Shown: positions 23,291 through 34,513 of the stretch, one piece after another | Numbering within the stretch: the stretch's first letter is position 1 | Layout of the letters: every line of letters starts with the position of its first letter | Source: Melieria omissa | Lineage: Eukaryota; Arthropoda; Insecta; Diptera; Ulidiidae | DNA: 64,000 bases | Assembly (NCBI GenBank): GCA_963971225.1 | Contig: OZ020270.1 | Coordinates: forward strand, 13,131,817 to 13,195,816 | Direction of reading: 5' to 3' | Program-made: the position numbers and the translations under genes | Notes under the pieces: generated by a model | What the model was told of the DNA's origin: nothing | The model's input: only the letters and a program-made list of their open reading frames with translations | The model's database searches: none

Positions 23291-23456
23291 TGTTGCGAAA
23301 AGTAAGCGAGCAAGTGGGCAACCCGACAGCTGTCACTAACTTTCTTTGCCTTTCTGACGACGTGGCAACTTCGTCAGTGAAAATGACTAAATTTAACAAA
23401 GGGGCAACCCGGTGGCCGCCATCTGTTTTCTGTCCTTTTTGCTGTCGACGTGGATC
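23291..23456 (+). repeat. BEL/Pao LTR fragment at third array joint
   Basis: Same extent as 4302-4467 with a G to T change (GCTGTCGACG) just before the joint. Confidence 0.92.
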
Positions 23457-23803
23457 ATAATCTAATCTGGTCACGACCTTGTACGGTCCTTCCCATGACG
23501 TTTGAAGTTTTGGAGACGAACCTTTCCTCCGCTGCGGGTTGTAGAGCATTACCAGATCGCCTTCTTTGAACGCTGCTGTGTTAGCCCGTAGATCATATCT
23601 GGCTTTCATCTTATCGCTGACCAGTCGGGTACGGTTTCTTATAAACTGGTGGATTCCTTCCTGTTCCACCCGCTTATTGACCACGTAGCCAGCGCCTTCC
23701 GTCGTGCTGACCATTCCGAACTTCAAGTCAGCAGGCAACCGCAACTCTGTGCCGAACACTGCTCGGGCTGGAGTGAGTGATGTCGTATCGTGCGGGGCTG
23801 ACC
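23457..23803 (-). pseudogene. Integrase C-terminal fragment of autonomous gypsy, U3
   Basis: Copy of 4468-4814. It reads KEGDLVMLYN where U1 and U2 have KEGDLLMLYN, so U3 keeps the residue found in other copies. Confidence 0.9.
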
Positions 23804-24254
23804 TATAAGTTATATTTTAATGTTTTGGGTCTATGGTATCTCAATAAAACGCTTTAATAAATTTTTGGATTTGATTATTTATTTCCTTTAATGGAAGTTA
23901 TAGTTTAAGTTTATCACTATGTGATCTCAATAAAACGTCTTAACAAATTTTGGATTTCCTCCTATGGAGGCCGTCGATCAGCAGTTGCTGAAATGAGTTA
24001 CCGAACTGCCCTGAAACTTAATTTTAGCAAGCTACTGTAAAGAAGCCTACAACTCCACCTGTCGCCTTGCAGTTTTGTCGTTTTGGAATTTCTGACTTAG
24101 CGCAAACGCTCCCGTGGGAATACGTTGGGAATTGAAACGAAGTGTTGGGTTACAAATGAAACTGCTGAGGCTTGGCCTTGAAAGTTAGTGTCACGTTGTG
24201 ACGACGTGTCCAAAATTGTCACGCTGTGACAACGTGCCTTAACTACTCCCCCCG

Positions 24255-26548
24255 TTAAGAGTCTGATGTCCCCGTCTGCTCGAGTTCGCGGATGACTTTT
24301 CTGACCTCAATTTTATTTTGTCTCTTGACAAGAAGGAATATGGCACCGATAACTATTACAAGTGTAAGAAGGGAGGCGGAGGTGTAGAATGTTCCTCTGA
24401 TCTTGGAATGTAGCTGTGAAATGTTATCTCTGTTTTTTATATTTAACTCATGTAGGTATGGGAGGGTGAGGAGAGAGATATGGTCGGTGACGTTGACGGA
24501 ATGTGCGATGGGAATTTCGGGACTCTTAAAGGCGATTTTGCGTAAGTTCTGGAATTTTGTCGTATTGTCTATGAGTTCGCTTTCAAATGAATTAGATAAG
24601 TGCCTTTTTTTAGAGTTTTCGTTTCGCTACTGATTGAGATGTTAGCGGGGTGATCGTTGATAATGACGATACCATCGTCAATTTCGCTAATGGGTGGTGG
24701 GCTCTGTGCTGGAATTGTGTTACATGTTGCAGTGTAACTATTTAATAGGCTATCCAAACATGAGTAGGTTGTCTTTTGCAAAGGCAGACAGAATGTGGTT
24801 GTAGCTTTCTTTTTACATTGGTCTAGTAGGGTGTAAGTGTTGTTACATTTGGCTGTGCTATTTGTTTCGAATTTTAAAATTTTATCGTTACCACATAGGT
24901 TTTTTTATCAGGTGTACAACTTTGCTTCCGCCGTTTTCCGATAGGTGGCTGTACCGGCTGAGGCTGGTTGAAATACATAGATGGTAATGCCTTTAAAGTG
25001 AGTGTGGACAGTGCCTAACGAATTGTCATCGCCGTTTCAGTGACAGTTGTTCTTGTTTTCGTATTATTCACGCTCGAAAATGTCCGTTTATGTGCCCAAT
25101 TCTCGCCATTTGCGGGAAGTTTTACTTTTCTGTTACAATTCGAAAAAAAATGCAGCTGAAGCGCATCGAATGCTCTCAGAAACTTACGGTGATGCTGCTC
25201 TGAGTGAAAGAACGTGTCGGGAGTGGTTTCAACGTTTTAAAAATGGTGATGTCGATGTCGAAGACAAACATGGTGGTGGAAGAGAAAAAACCTTCAAAGA
25301 TGAACAACTAAAAGCATTGCTTGATGAAGATTCAGGTGAAACCATCACAGGAGATCGCTACCGAACGCAACTGATGCGCCTTAGTCGCGCGCTAAAAGAA
25401 CAGCGGCCACAATATCAAGAGCTACATGACAAAGTCATCCTCCAACACGACAATGCTCGGCCTCACGTCGCAAAAGTGGTCAAAAAGTACCTGGAAACGC
25501 TGAAATGGGAAGTCTTGCCCCACCCGCCGTATTCCCCAGATGTCGCCCCTTCTGACTTCCACCTATTCCGTTCGATGGCACACGGCCTGGCAGATCAACA
25601 TTTTCAATCCTTCGAAGAATTGGAAAAATGGATTGCTTCATGGATAGCGTCAAAAGAGGACTCCTTTTTTCGAGCCGGGATCCGAAAATTGCCGGAAAGA
25701 TGGGAGAAAGTTGTCGCTAGCGACGGACAATACTTTGAATAATACATCTGTAAGCACTTTTTCGCAATAAAGCTTTTAATTTTGGAAAAGCAAAGTTGTA
25801 CACCTGATACAATTGGAAATTTTATTAGGAAGGTAAATACCTTTTTGCTTTGGAGTATCTTTAATTTTGAGTTTACTAAAATTTCATTCGTACTTAGGTT
25901 TATGTATTCCTCTGACTTCAAAATAAAACTTGTTTCTTTTGTATCGAGTAAGATGGGGTTGATTACCTGGATTTTTCCTAGGACTATCGAGAGTGCTTTG
26001 TTATCTAGCTCTCTTAGGATTTCTCTGTTTCTAACATTGAGTATGTCGTACAGGTTGCCTGTATCGATGTCTATTGCCTTTGTTCTGTTGAGTAAGGTGT
26101 TGAGGGTTCGTGTTAGGTTGTTGATTCGGTTTTGTATTTCTGTGTTTATTAGAATTTGTTGGTTGTTAGATGTCATTAGTTCATTTTGTATGCCCTGGAT
26201 CTGGGTGAGATCGTCGTGGTCGGGTGTACCTGCTATGTATTTTAGGGCTGTTCCGATGAAGTCGATGCTGCGTGTGAGCCTGTGGTGGACACGTAATGAA
26301 TCCACTGTCTTTACTATTTGTTCCAAGTCGGCTTGTAGTAGCTTTTTCATGTGAGACCGTGGGAGAAGTTCTGTGAGTTTACTCGTTTCGTCTGCTATTG
26401 CGGTGAAATCCGTCAGGTTTGTTATGTGAGCGAGGGTTCCGTATTCTTTGAGAATAGCAACGTTACCATCCGAAACTGGGATATAGTGGGAAGAGGTGAA
26501 GTCGAAGGTAGTGGCCAGGCTGGTGGTTAGGACGTTAAGGAGTGTCAA
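24255..26548 (-). pseudogene. env: Errantivirus env, U3, broken by mariner
   Basis: Same structure as the U1 copy with a handful of substitutions. Mariner at 24908-25807. Confidence 0.87.
24908..25807 (+). mobile_element. mariner element, U3
   Basis: Copy of 5919-6818; the transposase remnant 25047-25742 differs at several residues (NGDVDVEDKH for NGDFDVEGKH) but has the same internal deletion. Confidence 0.94.
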
Positions 26549-27212
26549 TGTTCTGTAATTGAAGACTTTATATTATCCTTATGTACTATTTTGTTGTCAA
26601 TTTTGAGAGTGGTTCCTAAATCTGGTTTTTTCGATATAAGCCTTACTGAATTTTTTACCTAAACGTTTGTTTCCTTTGATATAAACTTTGTCCCCTGGGC
26701 TATGGTTTTTTCTGTTTTTGTTTTATTGTTTTATTTTATTGTCGGCTTTCTGTTTTAAGGGGTCATTCTCATGCGCGGACAGGAAAAATGGACATTTTTT
26801 CAGAAATTATTTCCTTTGTGAATACGAGGAATTATCAAAAAAAGATATTCCACTTTAATTTATTCATTGCTATGGTACAAAAATAAAAAAAAAAATAAAA
26901 ATTTTTTTAATTTTTTCAAACACTTTTTTTCGATTACAGACACGGCTTCTGCCGCGTCATGGTCAGCTGGCGGGGATTGTTTTGAGTCACAGGATTATCT
27001 AAAACATAAATTTCAAAGAAATTCTTAATCAGTATGAACGTACCTCTCGCACGTAGTAAATTTGAATTTTTTCATAAGAATCTCACAAAATGGCAGGCAT
27101 TGGAAGTTAGAACAGTAAACAATTTTTGTTTTTGAAGATTTTATCAATTAAAAAAAATATGAAATTGTTAACATATCGGAGTGAATTTACTAGGGGCGAT
27201 AGCTAACAGTAT

Positions 27213-27648
27213 TGATACGATGAGAGATTCTGTGCCGCACTGTACAGGAATGCCTTTCTCCGCACGAATGTTTTCCAAGCATACTTTTAGGCATGCACTG
27301 TGAAGTACAGCAAAACTGTTATAAATTCGCTTGGTATAGTCCGATATGGCAAGGATGGTTCTCGAAATGGGCTGTGCGAGAATAGTCGAGCGTTTTCCAA
27401 TTAGAAGTGCAAGAAACTTCGGCGCGATAAGAAAATTGGTATAAAAGCAGCAGTGGCAGCGCAAGGAGTCGGTGTTGAGCAAGCAATGGGGAAACATGCA
27501 ATAGTAGTAGTGTAAAGTAGAACAAGTGCAAATTTGTAAATAAAGCGATTGTTTGTTTTGACTACGTTGCGCTGGATAACTGAAGTTGTTTTATTTTCAA
27601 ATACAATCAAAACGAACCGTCGATAACGAACTGGGGAATTTCGTAACA
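27213..27648 (+). repeat. gypsy-NA 5' LTR with promoter and poly(A) signals
   Basis: TATA box TATAAAAG at 27440-27447, AATAAA at 27539-27544, end CGTAACA. The stretch 27539-27659 is duplicated in tandem (second copy begins 27660), so a second AATAAA and U5 end lie between this LTR and the primer site at 27772. Confidence 0.9.
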
Positions 27649-27831
27649 TTTATGGTGGAAATAAAGCGATTGTTTGTTTTGACTACGTTGCGCTGGATAA
27701 CTGAAGTTGTTTTATTTTCAAATACAATCAAAACGAACCGTCGATAACGAACTGGGGAATTTCGTAACATTTGGTGTCAGAAATTGGGGATTGTATTACC
27801 GAAAGTAAAATAAAATTATAAAAACGCAGAC

Positions 27832-30037
27832 ATGGTTAAACTGGAGCTGCTGAAGGTTGACCAGCTGAAGAAGGAGCTGGCGGCCTGGAATTTGCAGACT
27901 GCTGGCGGTAAGGTGGAGTTGCAGCTGCGCTTGCGAGAGGCGTGTGAATCACGAGGCATCGATTGGGCTGCACACGAGTTCGGAACGCAGGAACAAGAGG
28001 CGTCGGCCAAGGTGGAGGAATCGCCTGTTGGTGCTGCGCCATTGCAAAGTACGACTGCAGCGGCTGCGCCACTACAAGCAATGGACATGAGCCAGCTTAT
28101 GGTTGCACTTAAAGGCATGTTTGAGACTTCCAACCGTGAAATGGCAGCCAAAATGGAAAATGAAAATCGTGAAATGTCGGCGCAAATGGCAGCGAAACTG
28201 GAAACCACGAATCAGGAACTGTCGGCGCAAATGGCAGCGAAACTGGAAACCACGAATCAGGAACTGTCGGCGCAAATGGCAGCGAAACTGGAAACTACGA
28301 ATCAGGAAATTTCCGCAAAAATCGAAACTACGAACCGAGAAGTAGCAGAGCGAATGGAATCCAAGCTTCAGGAAAATTCTGCGCGCTTGGAGCAGAAAGT
28401 GGAAGAGATTTCGAACAGGATTAATGTGAAAGTTGAGCACCTGGAGACGCGAGTAGAACATTTAGACAAACGAGTTGACAGTCTGGAGGATTCGGTAAAC
28501 AGAAAAATCGAGGAGCGGCTTAGAGAGGTACAGCTGCGAGCAAGAGTGCAGTCGGTTGAGGAAAGTTTTGCCATAGCAGTGCCTACTTATGATGGTACTA
28601 CGTCGTTCGACACATTCAAACTACAATTCGATATGGCTGCTTTGGAGAGTCAGTGGACCGATGTTAGGAAAGGTCGGAGACTGATACTGGCTCTAAGAGG
28701 TCCGGCGGCTGAGGTAATAAAAACAGTTCCGGAAGGTTTGAGAGGTGATTACGAGACCGTCATAAGGGCATTGGCAGCCAGATACAGTGACGAGCACAAC
28801 AAAATGCTGTATTATTGCGAGCTGAAGAACCGCTGGCAAAGAGCAGACGAGGCGCTGCAGACGTATGCAGCAGACATTGAGCGGCTCGTACAGTTGTGCT
28901 ACCCGGAATTCGGCACTGATTATCTTGAGAGGATGAAGATTGAGGCGTTTATTGAAGGTCTTCATGACCCGGAGACACGACGCAGTGCATTGATGATGGG
29001 CAAGCCGACATTCATCTGCGGAGATGCATGGAGTCCAATCTGGACGTGTCACGCAAAGCCAGACAGTGAGCTCGGAGGCACCAGCGGGGCTGCGGGCAGT
29101 ATCATCTCGAGTCAGTTGCTGGCGATGTGGCAAGCAAGGCCACATATCACGAGACTGCCATCTGCGGGGAAAGCGTTCCGGACAAAAGACGTCGCCAAGA
29201 AGGGATGACGCTCTGCCACATCATTCGTGCGAGACCGAACGCAGGCATAATTCGCAGGCCGAAAACGAGGGACAAATTGTGGATGTTCGGTCGGTAAGAG
29301 TTCTGCAAGAGAAAGATTGGCTTGCGGAAAGGCTACAGAAGGACCAGCGCAAGGATACCGATCTCGCGAAGATCATCGAAGGCAAAGCGCAGAGATTACG
29401 GCCGGCCTGGCAGGAGATGGCTGATGAGAGCCCGATCACGAAGGCTTACTGGGCACAGTGGCAAAGTCTACGTCTGCAGGATGGCTGCCTATACCGCGAG
29501 TGGGAGAGCAGGGATGGCAGGACCAGAAAATCCCTAATAGTGGTCCCGAGAGGCCGGATCGACGATGTCATCGAGGAAAACCATAACGACTCCAGTGGAG
29601 GGCACCTAGGCGTCGCAAAAACTGTCGCCAAGATAAGAAGGCGGTTCTATTGGGTAGGATGCCAGGAGTCTGTCGCTGAGTGGATCAGAGGCTGTAATCG
29701 GTGTTCGGCTGCGAAAGGGCCGAGGAGAAGATCGCGGAGCCGCACTCAACTAGTTGAAAGCAGGTTGACAGCGAGCTATGGTCTACGGGCTAACCCAGAG
29801 GGGTTCCAAGAAGGCAATCTGGTAATGCTTTACAACCCGCAGCGGAGGAAAGGTTTGTCTCCACAGCTTCAAACGTCATGGGAAGGACCGTACAAGGTCG
29901 TGACCAGGATTAATGACGTGGTGTATAGGGTGCAACGCTGCGGCAACAGAAACGCCAGGTTGAAAGTAGTTCATTTGGAGCGCCTGGCGTCTTACTCCGG
30001 CGGAGCCTCGGTACTTGTTCGGGACGAACAAGTCTAA
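27832..30037 (+). pseudogene. Gag joined to integrase end domains, gypsy-NA in U3 MITE
   Basis: 458 codons are open from MVKLELLKVDQ: SAP-like N terminus (residues 1-35), coiled coil with three tandem 15-residue blocks (SAQMAAKLETTNQEL type, about 28165-28310), and Gag core. A 61-bp deletion between two GACATTC repeats (single copy left near 29010) shifts the frame. From there the zinc knuckle, the integrase HH-CC (HNDSSGGH ... CNRC, about 29580-29705) and the GPY/F module (SWEGPYKVV, about 29875-29905) read in another frame to a stop at 30035-30037. One frameshift is therefore the main lesion. Confidence 0.9.
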
Positions 30038-30048
30038 GTGATGGGCAG

Positions 30049-30484
30049 TGATACGATGAGAGATTCTGTGCCGCACTGTACAGGAATGCCTTTCCCCGCA
30101 CGAATGTTTTCCAAGCATACTTTTAGGCATGCACTGTGAAGTACAGCAAAACTGTTATAAATTCGCTTGGTATAGTCCGATATGGCAAGGATGGTTCTCG
30201 AAATGGGCTGTGCGAGAATAGTCGAGCGTTTTCCAATTAGAAGTGCAAGAAACTTCGGCGCGATAAGAAAATTGGTATAAAAGCAGCAGTGGCAGCGCAA
30301 GGAGTCGGTGTTGAGCAAGCAATGGGGAAACATGCAATAGTAGTAGTGTAAAGTAGAACAAGTGCAAATTTGTAAATAAAGCGATTGTTTGTTTTGACTA
30401 CGTTGCGCTGGATAACTGAAGTTGTTTTATTTTCAAATACAATCAAAACGAACCGTCGATAACGAACTGGGGAATTTCGTAACA
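30049..30484 (+). repeat. gypsy-NA 3' LTR
   Basis: 436 bp, starts TGATACGATGAG after ATGGGCAG and ends CGTAACA; followed by target GTAT. Confidence 0.94.
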
Positions 30485-30588
30485 GTATGTAGAATGACGT
30501 GACAAAATCGCAGGGAGATCGGATGAATGGTTTTTTTAAATCATCCCCGCCATTTGAAAAAAAGGCGTTCCGAGAAAAACACGTTTAA

Positions 30589-32226
30589 CCTTCGCCTTAC
30601 CAATACCCACCCGGGTGCCCTTTTTGATATTTATTGTTTGATATCTGCAGGAGTATTAATCCAATCCAGTTATGATTTCGACTCACTGAACAAATTTTAA
30701 ATTAGTTTTCAATAATATAAACAAATAATTTTTTGGAAATATTTTTCATGATTAAACATGAAAATTGTCATTTTGTATTCACCGTTTACCAATACCCACC
30801 CGGGTGACCCTAGTCAAATATTCCTATTACCTTGCCTTATAAAAGGGGGAAAAGTGGTTTTAAAAAGTTTGTACGCATTTTATTTGAAATTCATGTTTGA
30901 TTTAATTTTTGTTTTAATAAATAAATATTATTGGTATGATGGTATGGACGAATGGAGATGGCGATTTTCACAGTTTTAGTTTGGCTGATGCAAATTCATG
31001 CAAATTTGGCGTGTACTCCTCTTTTGCCTGGCTGTATGGCAAATGTAGCATTTACTCTTGAGCTTTATGCGACCAGTTGCGTCCCGTTCAAGTTTAACAT
31101 CTGCCTCAAAGTGGTCATCCGCGCAAGTTCCGGTAACGGGTTTTTTTGGAGGAAAACATTATATTGGGAAAACAAACTGTAAAAATACATACCTAATATG
31201 CACTCAATAGCTGTTCGGATTTAAAAACTTCCTCAAGGACCTGCCGCCTTTGTAATCCCTTCATAGACTGCCCTGTGTAGTTTTCATTGTATATAATAAA
31301 AGCTACAAGCGCGGTGGTATCCAAAATATTGTAAAAGATTGCCATAGGCCAGCACAATGTTGCTCTTTTGGTGGAATATTGGGACAGCATTTTATCCATT
31401 ATGTCCACGCCACCTTTAGTCTGATTAAAATATAATATTATTTCTGGTTTTTTGTCTGGTCCAGACACAGCATCATTTCTGTGCATTTTAGACAACAAAA
31501 CGATGGACTTATTTTTAGCTGGGACGTCACATTTTCAGTTAATCCAAATAAGCTTAACGTAACTTCTCTGGTTCGTAAAGGTTTTAACTCGTTGGAAACA
31601 TACCGCTTGTTTTTTAACTGTGCCTACAATCGACATGTTCCAATTTTCTAGCTCTTTGGCCAATGGCAATGTTGTGTTCTTCCTGACCCTCTGTATATAT
31701 CGACCAAATCTTTCACAATACGCTTACCTTGGTTAACGTCTCGAATGTTTTAAACTTTCCCATGCAGTGGATAGTAAGTGGCTGAACCACATGCCCATCA
31801 GATTTTAATGACATTCTTGGCAGGCTTAGACGGCATATATTGGGTGAACCGAATACGGCCCCTAGATCCAACCTCCTAGCTGCTCATCCACCGTAATAGA
31901 TGCAGACAAATATCGATAGTTCTTTTCACACTGAACTTCTCAAGTCAACAGCACCAGATGAACTTATTGACATGTTGATCTTGATTTGGCAATTTTTTTC
32001 CATATTTTCAAATTTTTTCCAAAAATTACAATTTTTTTCTATACAATTCAAATTTGTTTTCAAAAATTCAAATTTGAATTGTAAGTAGTAACAAAACAGA
32101 GAAGGCGTAATGCAGGAAAGTGACGATTCCGACTTTCATTTGCCATATACCTATACAAAACACACTAAGGTCACCCGGGTGGGTATTGGTAAACGACGTA
32201 CAAAAAATTCTTTGGTAAGGCGAAGG
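30589..32226 (-). mobile_element. piggyBac-family element, decayed (1638 bp)
   Basis: TTAA at 30585-30588 and 32227-32230, termini CCTTCGCCTTACCAA and its inverse. The empty site (ACGTTTAAAGTTTTGAC) is seen at 8321 and 18461. The subterminal motif CCAATACCCACCCGGGTG is present at 30600, 30787 and inverted near 32173, giving the asymmetric repeat layout expected of transposase binding sites. Confidence 0.95.
31193..31860 (-). pseudogene. piggyBac transposase remnant
   Basis: The minus strand shows fragments in several frames. Near 31840 is YMPSKPAKN, near 31640-31660 ELENWNMSIVGTVKK, and 31193-31498 is open (101 codons) with FNQTKGGVDIMDKM and RATLCWPMAIFYN, the conserved region around the last catalytic Asp. 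The N terminus and the cysteine-rich C terminus were not recognised. Confidence 0.88.
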
Positions 32227-32813
32227 TTAAAGTTTTGACTAACCGCTAGAATCCTTGACCGCTCGTTATATAAATGTCTGTAGAAGCCGCAATACTTGAA
32301 ATTTTCCAACAAAATTTTGACAGCACCTTCTTCAAGGATGATACATTCCAAATATGTTTATAAAAAAAATTGAGTTTTACAAAATTTCACATGAGAATGA
32401 CCCCTTAATAAGATTTTTGTTCGGATTTTTTCTTTTAATGTGTCAGGTATTGCCTGGATGATATCAATAGGCTTCTGTTCTGTAGTGGAGTGTATTGATA
32501 TATTATATCTTATGGTTGCTGAGAGGGTTAACTCGACTGTATCTTATGATATGTTTTCTAGTTTAAGGCATCTGGCTATTCCGTTAGGGTTCCGTGGAAC
32601 CGTTCTACTTGGCCGTTGGAAGAGCTGTGTAAGGGTGGGGTCGTATGAATATCTGTGCCGAAATTATTTTTTACTAGGGACCTTATTGTTTGTGTATTAA
32701 AAGATTTTTAGTTGTCACATATTATGGTTTTGGGATCCTTGAAAATGTTCAAGGTTTCCATTATCGCTGGTTTGATGTCGATAATCGCCCTTGATGCTAT
32801 GGGTTTTACTAAA

Positions 32814-33796
32814 ATTTTTGCTTAAAATTTTAAGATTTTCTTTAATTATTTTGCACAAGGTATCTGCTGTTAATCCATTCTCTGACACAAAATAGTTTAA
32901 AATTGAACACCAACTCGAGAACATGGACCGTCAATTAAATCTAGTTTTTCATTGTATCGTAATTCTCTACGTATTGCCATTTCGTCCATTAAAAGAACCA
33001 TATTATTTTCATTTTTTTCCTTCAACTCTAAGCACATCTTTTTAAAGAATTCAAAAGCCACATTGTTGATACCGGGCTGAAGGAACTTTATTGGAGCCCA
33101 CCGATTTAAGGTGCTGATATGTGGCAAATTGAAATTTAACTTATCTCTTAGGAAAGAATATGTTGATTGTGAAATATAAAAAATATTTTGCGCTAAATAT
33201 TTCACTTCGTCAGAATATTCTTTTGGCCGGGTGCTAAGTAAAAGTTTACAAAATGTTTTGGATTCCAAGTTGATATGTTTTAAAGAATCAATTGAATTTT
33301 TTAAAGTCTTTGAACAACAATTCTTGGATTTTTAAATAAAGCGCTTTTCTTTTCGCAATTTTTCGTTAATTTTTTCGAATTTTTTTAATAGGTCGCTGTA
33401 TTTCTTTTTGTAATAATGGGTTATTTTGACGTTTTTTTCGCAATTACTACATACTATGTCATCATAACGTGGTCGTTTCAATGAAGAATCTGGTTCTAAA
33501 AATTCTTCATCCGAAATCTCATGATCTTCGTCTAAGTTTAAGGTTGGAATCGCATCCTTTTTTAGAAACCTTTTTCCTACATAAGTACTGGAGAAATGAT
33601 TTTCACAAACATACAGTTTTCGGTTATAGTCGTCATAAGATATATTGCATTTTTCGCACCAAATTTGGCCAAACACTAAATCAGCAGCGGGGAATCTAAA
33701 TAATCTAAGATTCTCGCATTGTCGTCTCGATTTTTGCAACTGCGAACACAACATTGAATTCCAGACGTTGAGGAATTTCTATTTGTCTTTATATTT
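32814..33796 (-). pseudogene. P-like THAP transposase remnant, U3
   Basis: As in U2, with an extra A to T change near 33332 that creates a stop (minus strand TAA) in the lysine-rich region and splits it into 32897-33268 and 33332-33754. The empty TA site for the DD37E element is at 33797. Confidence 0.85.
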
Positions 33797-33799
33797 GTA

Positions 33800-34031
33800 G
33801 CCATATTATAACAAGCCGAAACACAAAATAGAATTACAATGTTGGACAATGGCGTTAAAATACTTCTTAAAAAAATTCAAAATTGGTATCAACCACGTCA
33901 AAATATAAACAAATAATTTTACTTGGAATGCGCCACGTAAAAATATTTGTAGAAATTTCAAATTGGATTCAACCACGTCAAAAAAAACCGCTGCAAAACG
34001 TTCAAAATTGGTATCAACCACGTCAAAATAT
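33800..34031. repeat. AT-rich minisatellite spacer, U3
   Basis: Same as 1057-1282; ends in ATAT (34028-34031), the target of the gypsy-NA that follows. Confidence 0.6.
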
Positions 34032-34513
34032 TGAAACGAAAAGGCACTCTGTGCTGTGCATGAACGCTTTTGCAAGCATACTTTTAGGCATGTACTGTGA
34101 AGTACGGCGAACTGGTATAATTCGCTTGGTATAGTCCGATATGGCAAGGATCGCGAGAAATGGGCTGTGCGAGAATGGTCGAGCATTTTCCAATTGGAAG
34201 TTGCAAGAAACGATAAGAAAACTGGTATAAAAGCAGCAGTGTGCAGCGCAGTGAGTCGAGTCTGTGTTGAGCAAGCAATGGGGAAACATGCAATAGTAGT
34301 AGTGTAAAGTAGAGCAAGTGTAAATTTGTAAATAAAGCGATTGTTAGTTTTGACTACGTTGCGCTGAATAACTGAAGTTGTTTTATTTTCATACACAATC
34401 AAAACGAACCTTGGAAGACGAGTTTGGAATTTTCGTAACATTTGGTGTCAGAAGTTCGGATTGTGTTACTGAAGATAAACAAAATAAATAAATAAAATTA
34501 TAAAAACGCAGAC

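Larger units (their letters stand above)
27213..30484 (+). mobile_element. gypsy-NA, full length, inside U3 MITE (3272 bp)
   Basis: Target duplication GTAT at 27209-27212 and 30485-30488; the empty site is present in U1 and U2 (AACAGTATGTAGAATG at 8217). Both LTRs are 436 bp and nearly identical, which suggests a recent insertion. A different LTR subfamily (TGATACGATGAG start) from the U0-U3 copies. Confidence 0.96.
26759..32404. mobile_element. TTAA MITE, U3, carrying gypsy-NA and piggyBac insertions
   Basis: TTAA at 26755-26758 and 32405-32408. The left end is GGGGTCATTCTCATG, the perfect inverse of the right end. The MITE proper is 26759-27212, 30489-30588 and 32231-32404. Confidence 0.82.
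23808..32813 (-). mobile_element. Errantivirus 1, 3' part, U3, heavily nested
   Basis: 3' LTR 23808-24244, env 24255-26548, integrase C-terminal part about 26559-26758 and core part 32409-32813. The MITE between the two integrase parts carries a gypsy-NA and a piggyBac element not present in other units. Confidence 0.88.
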
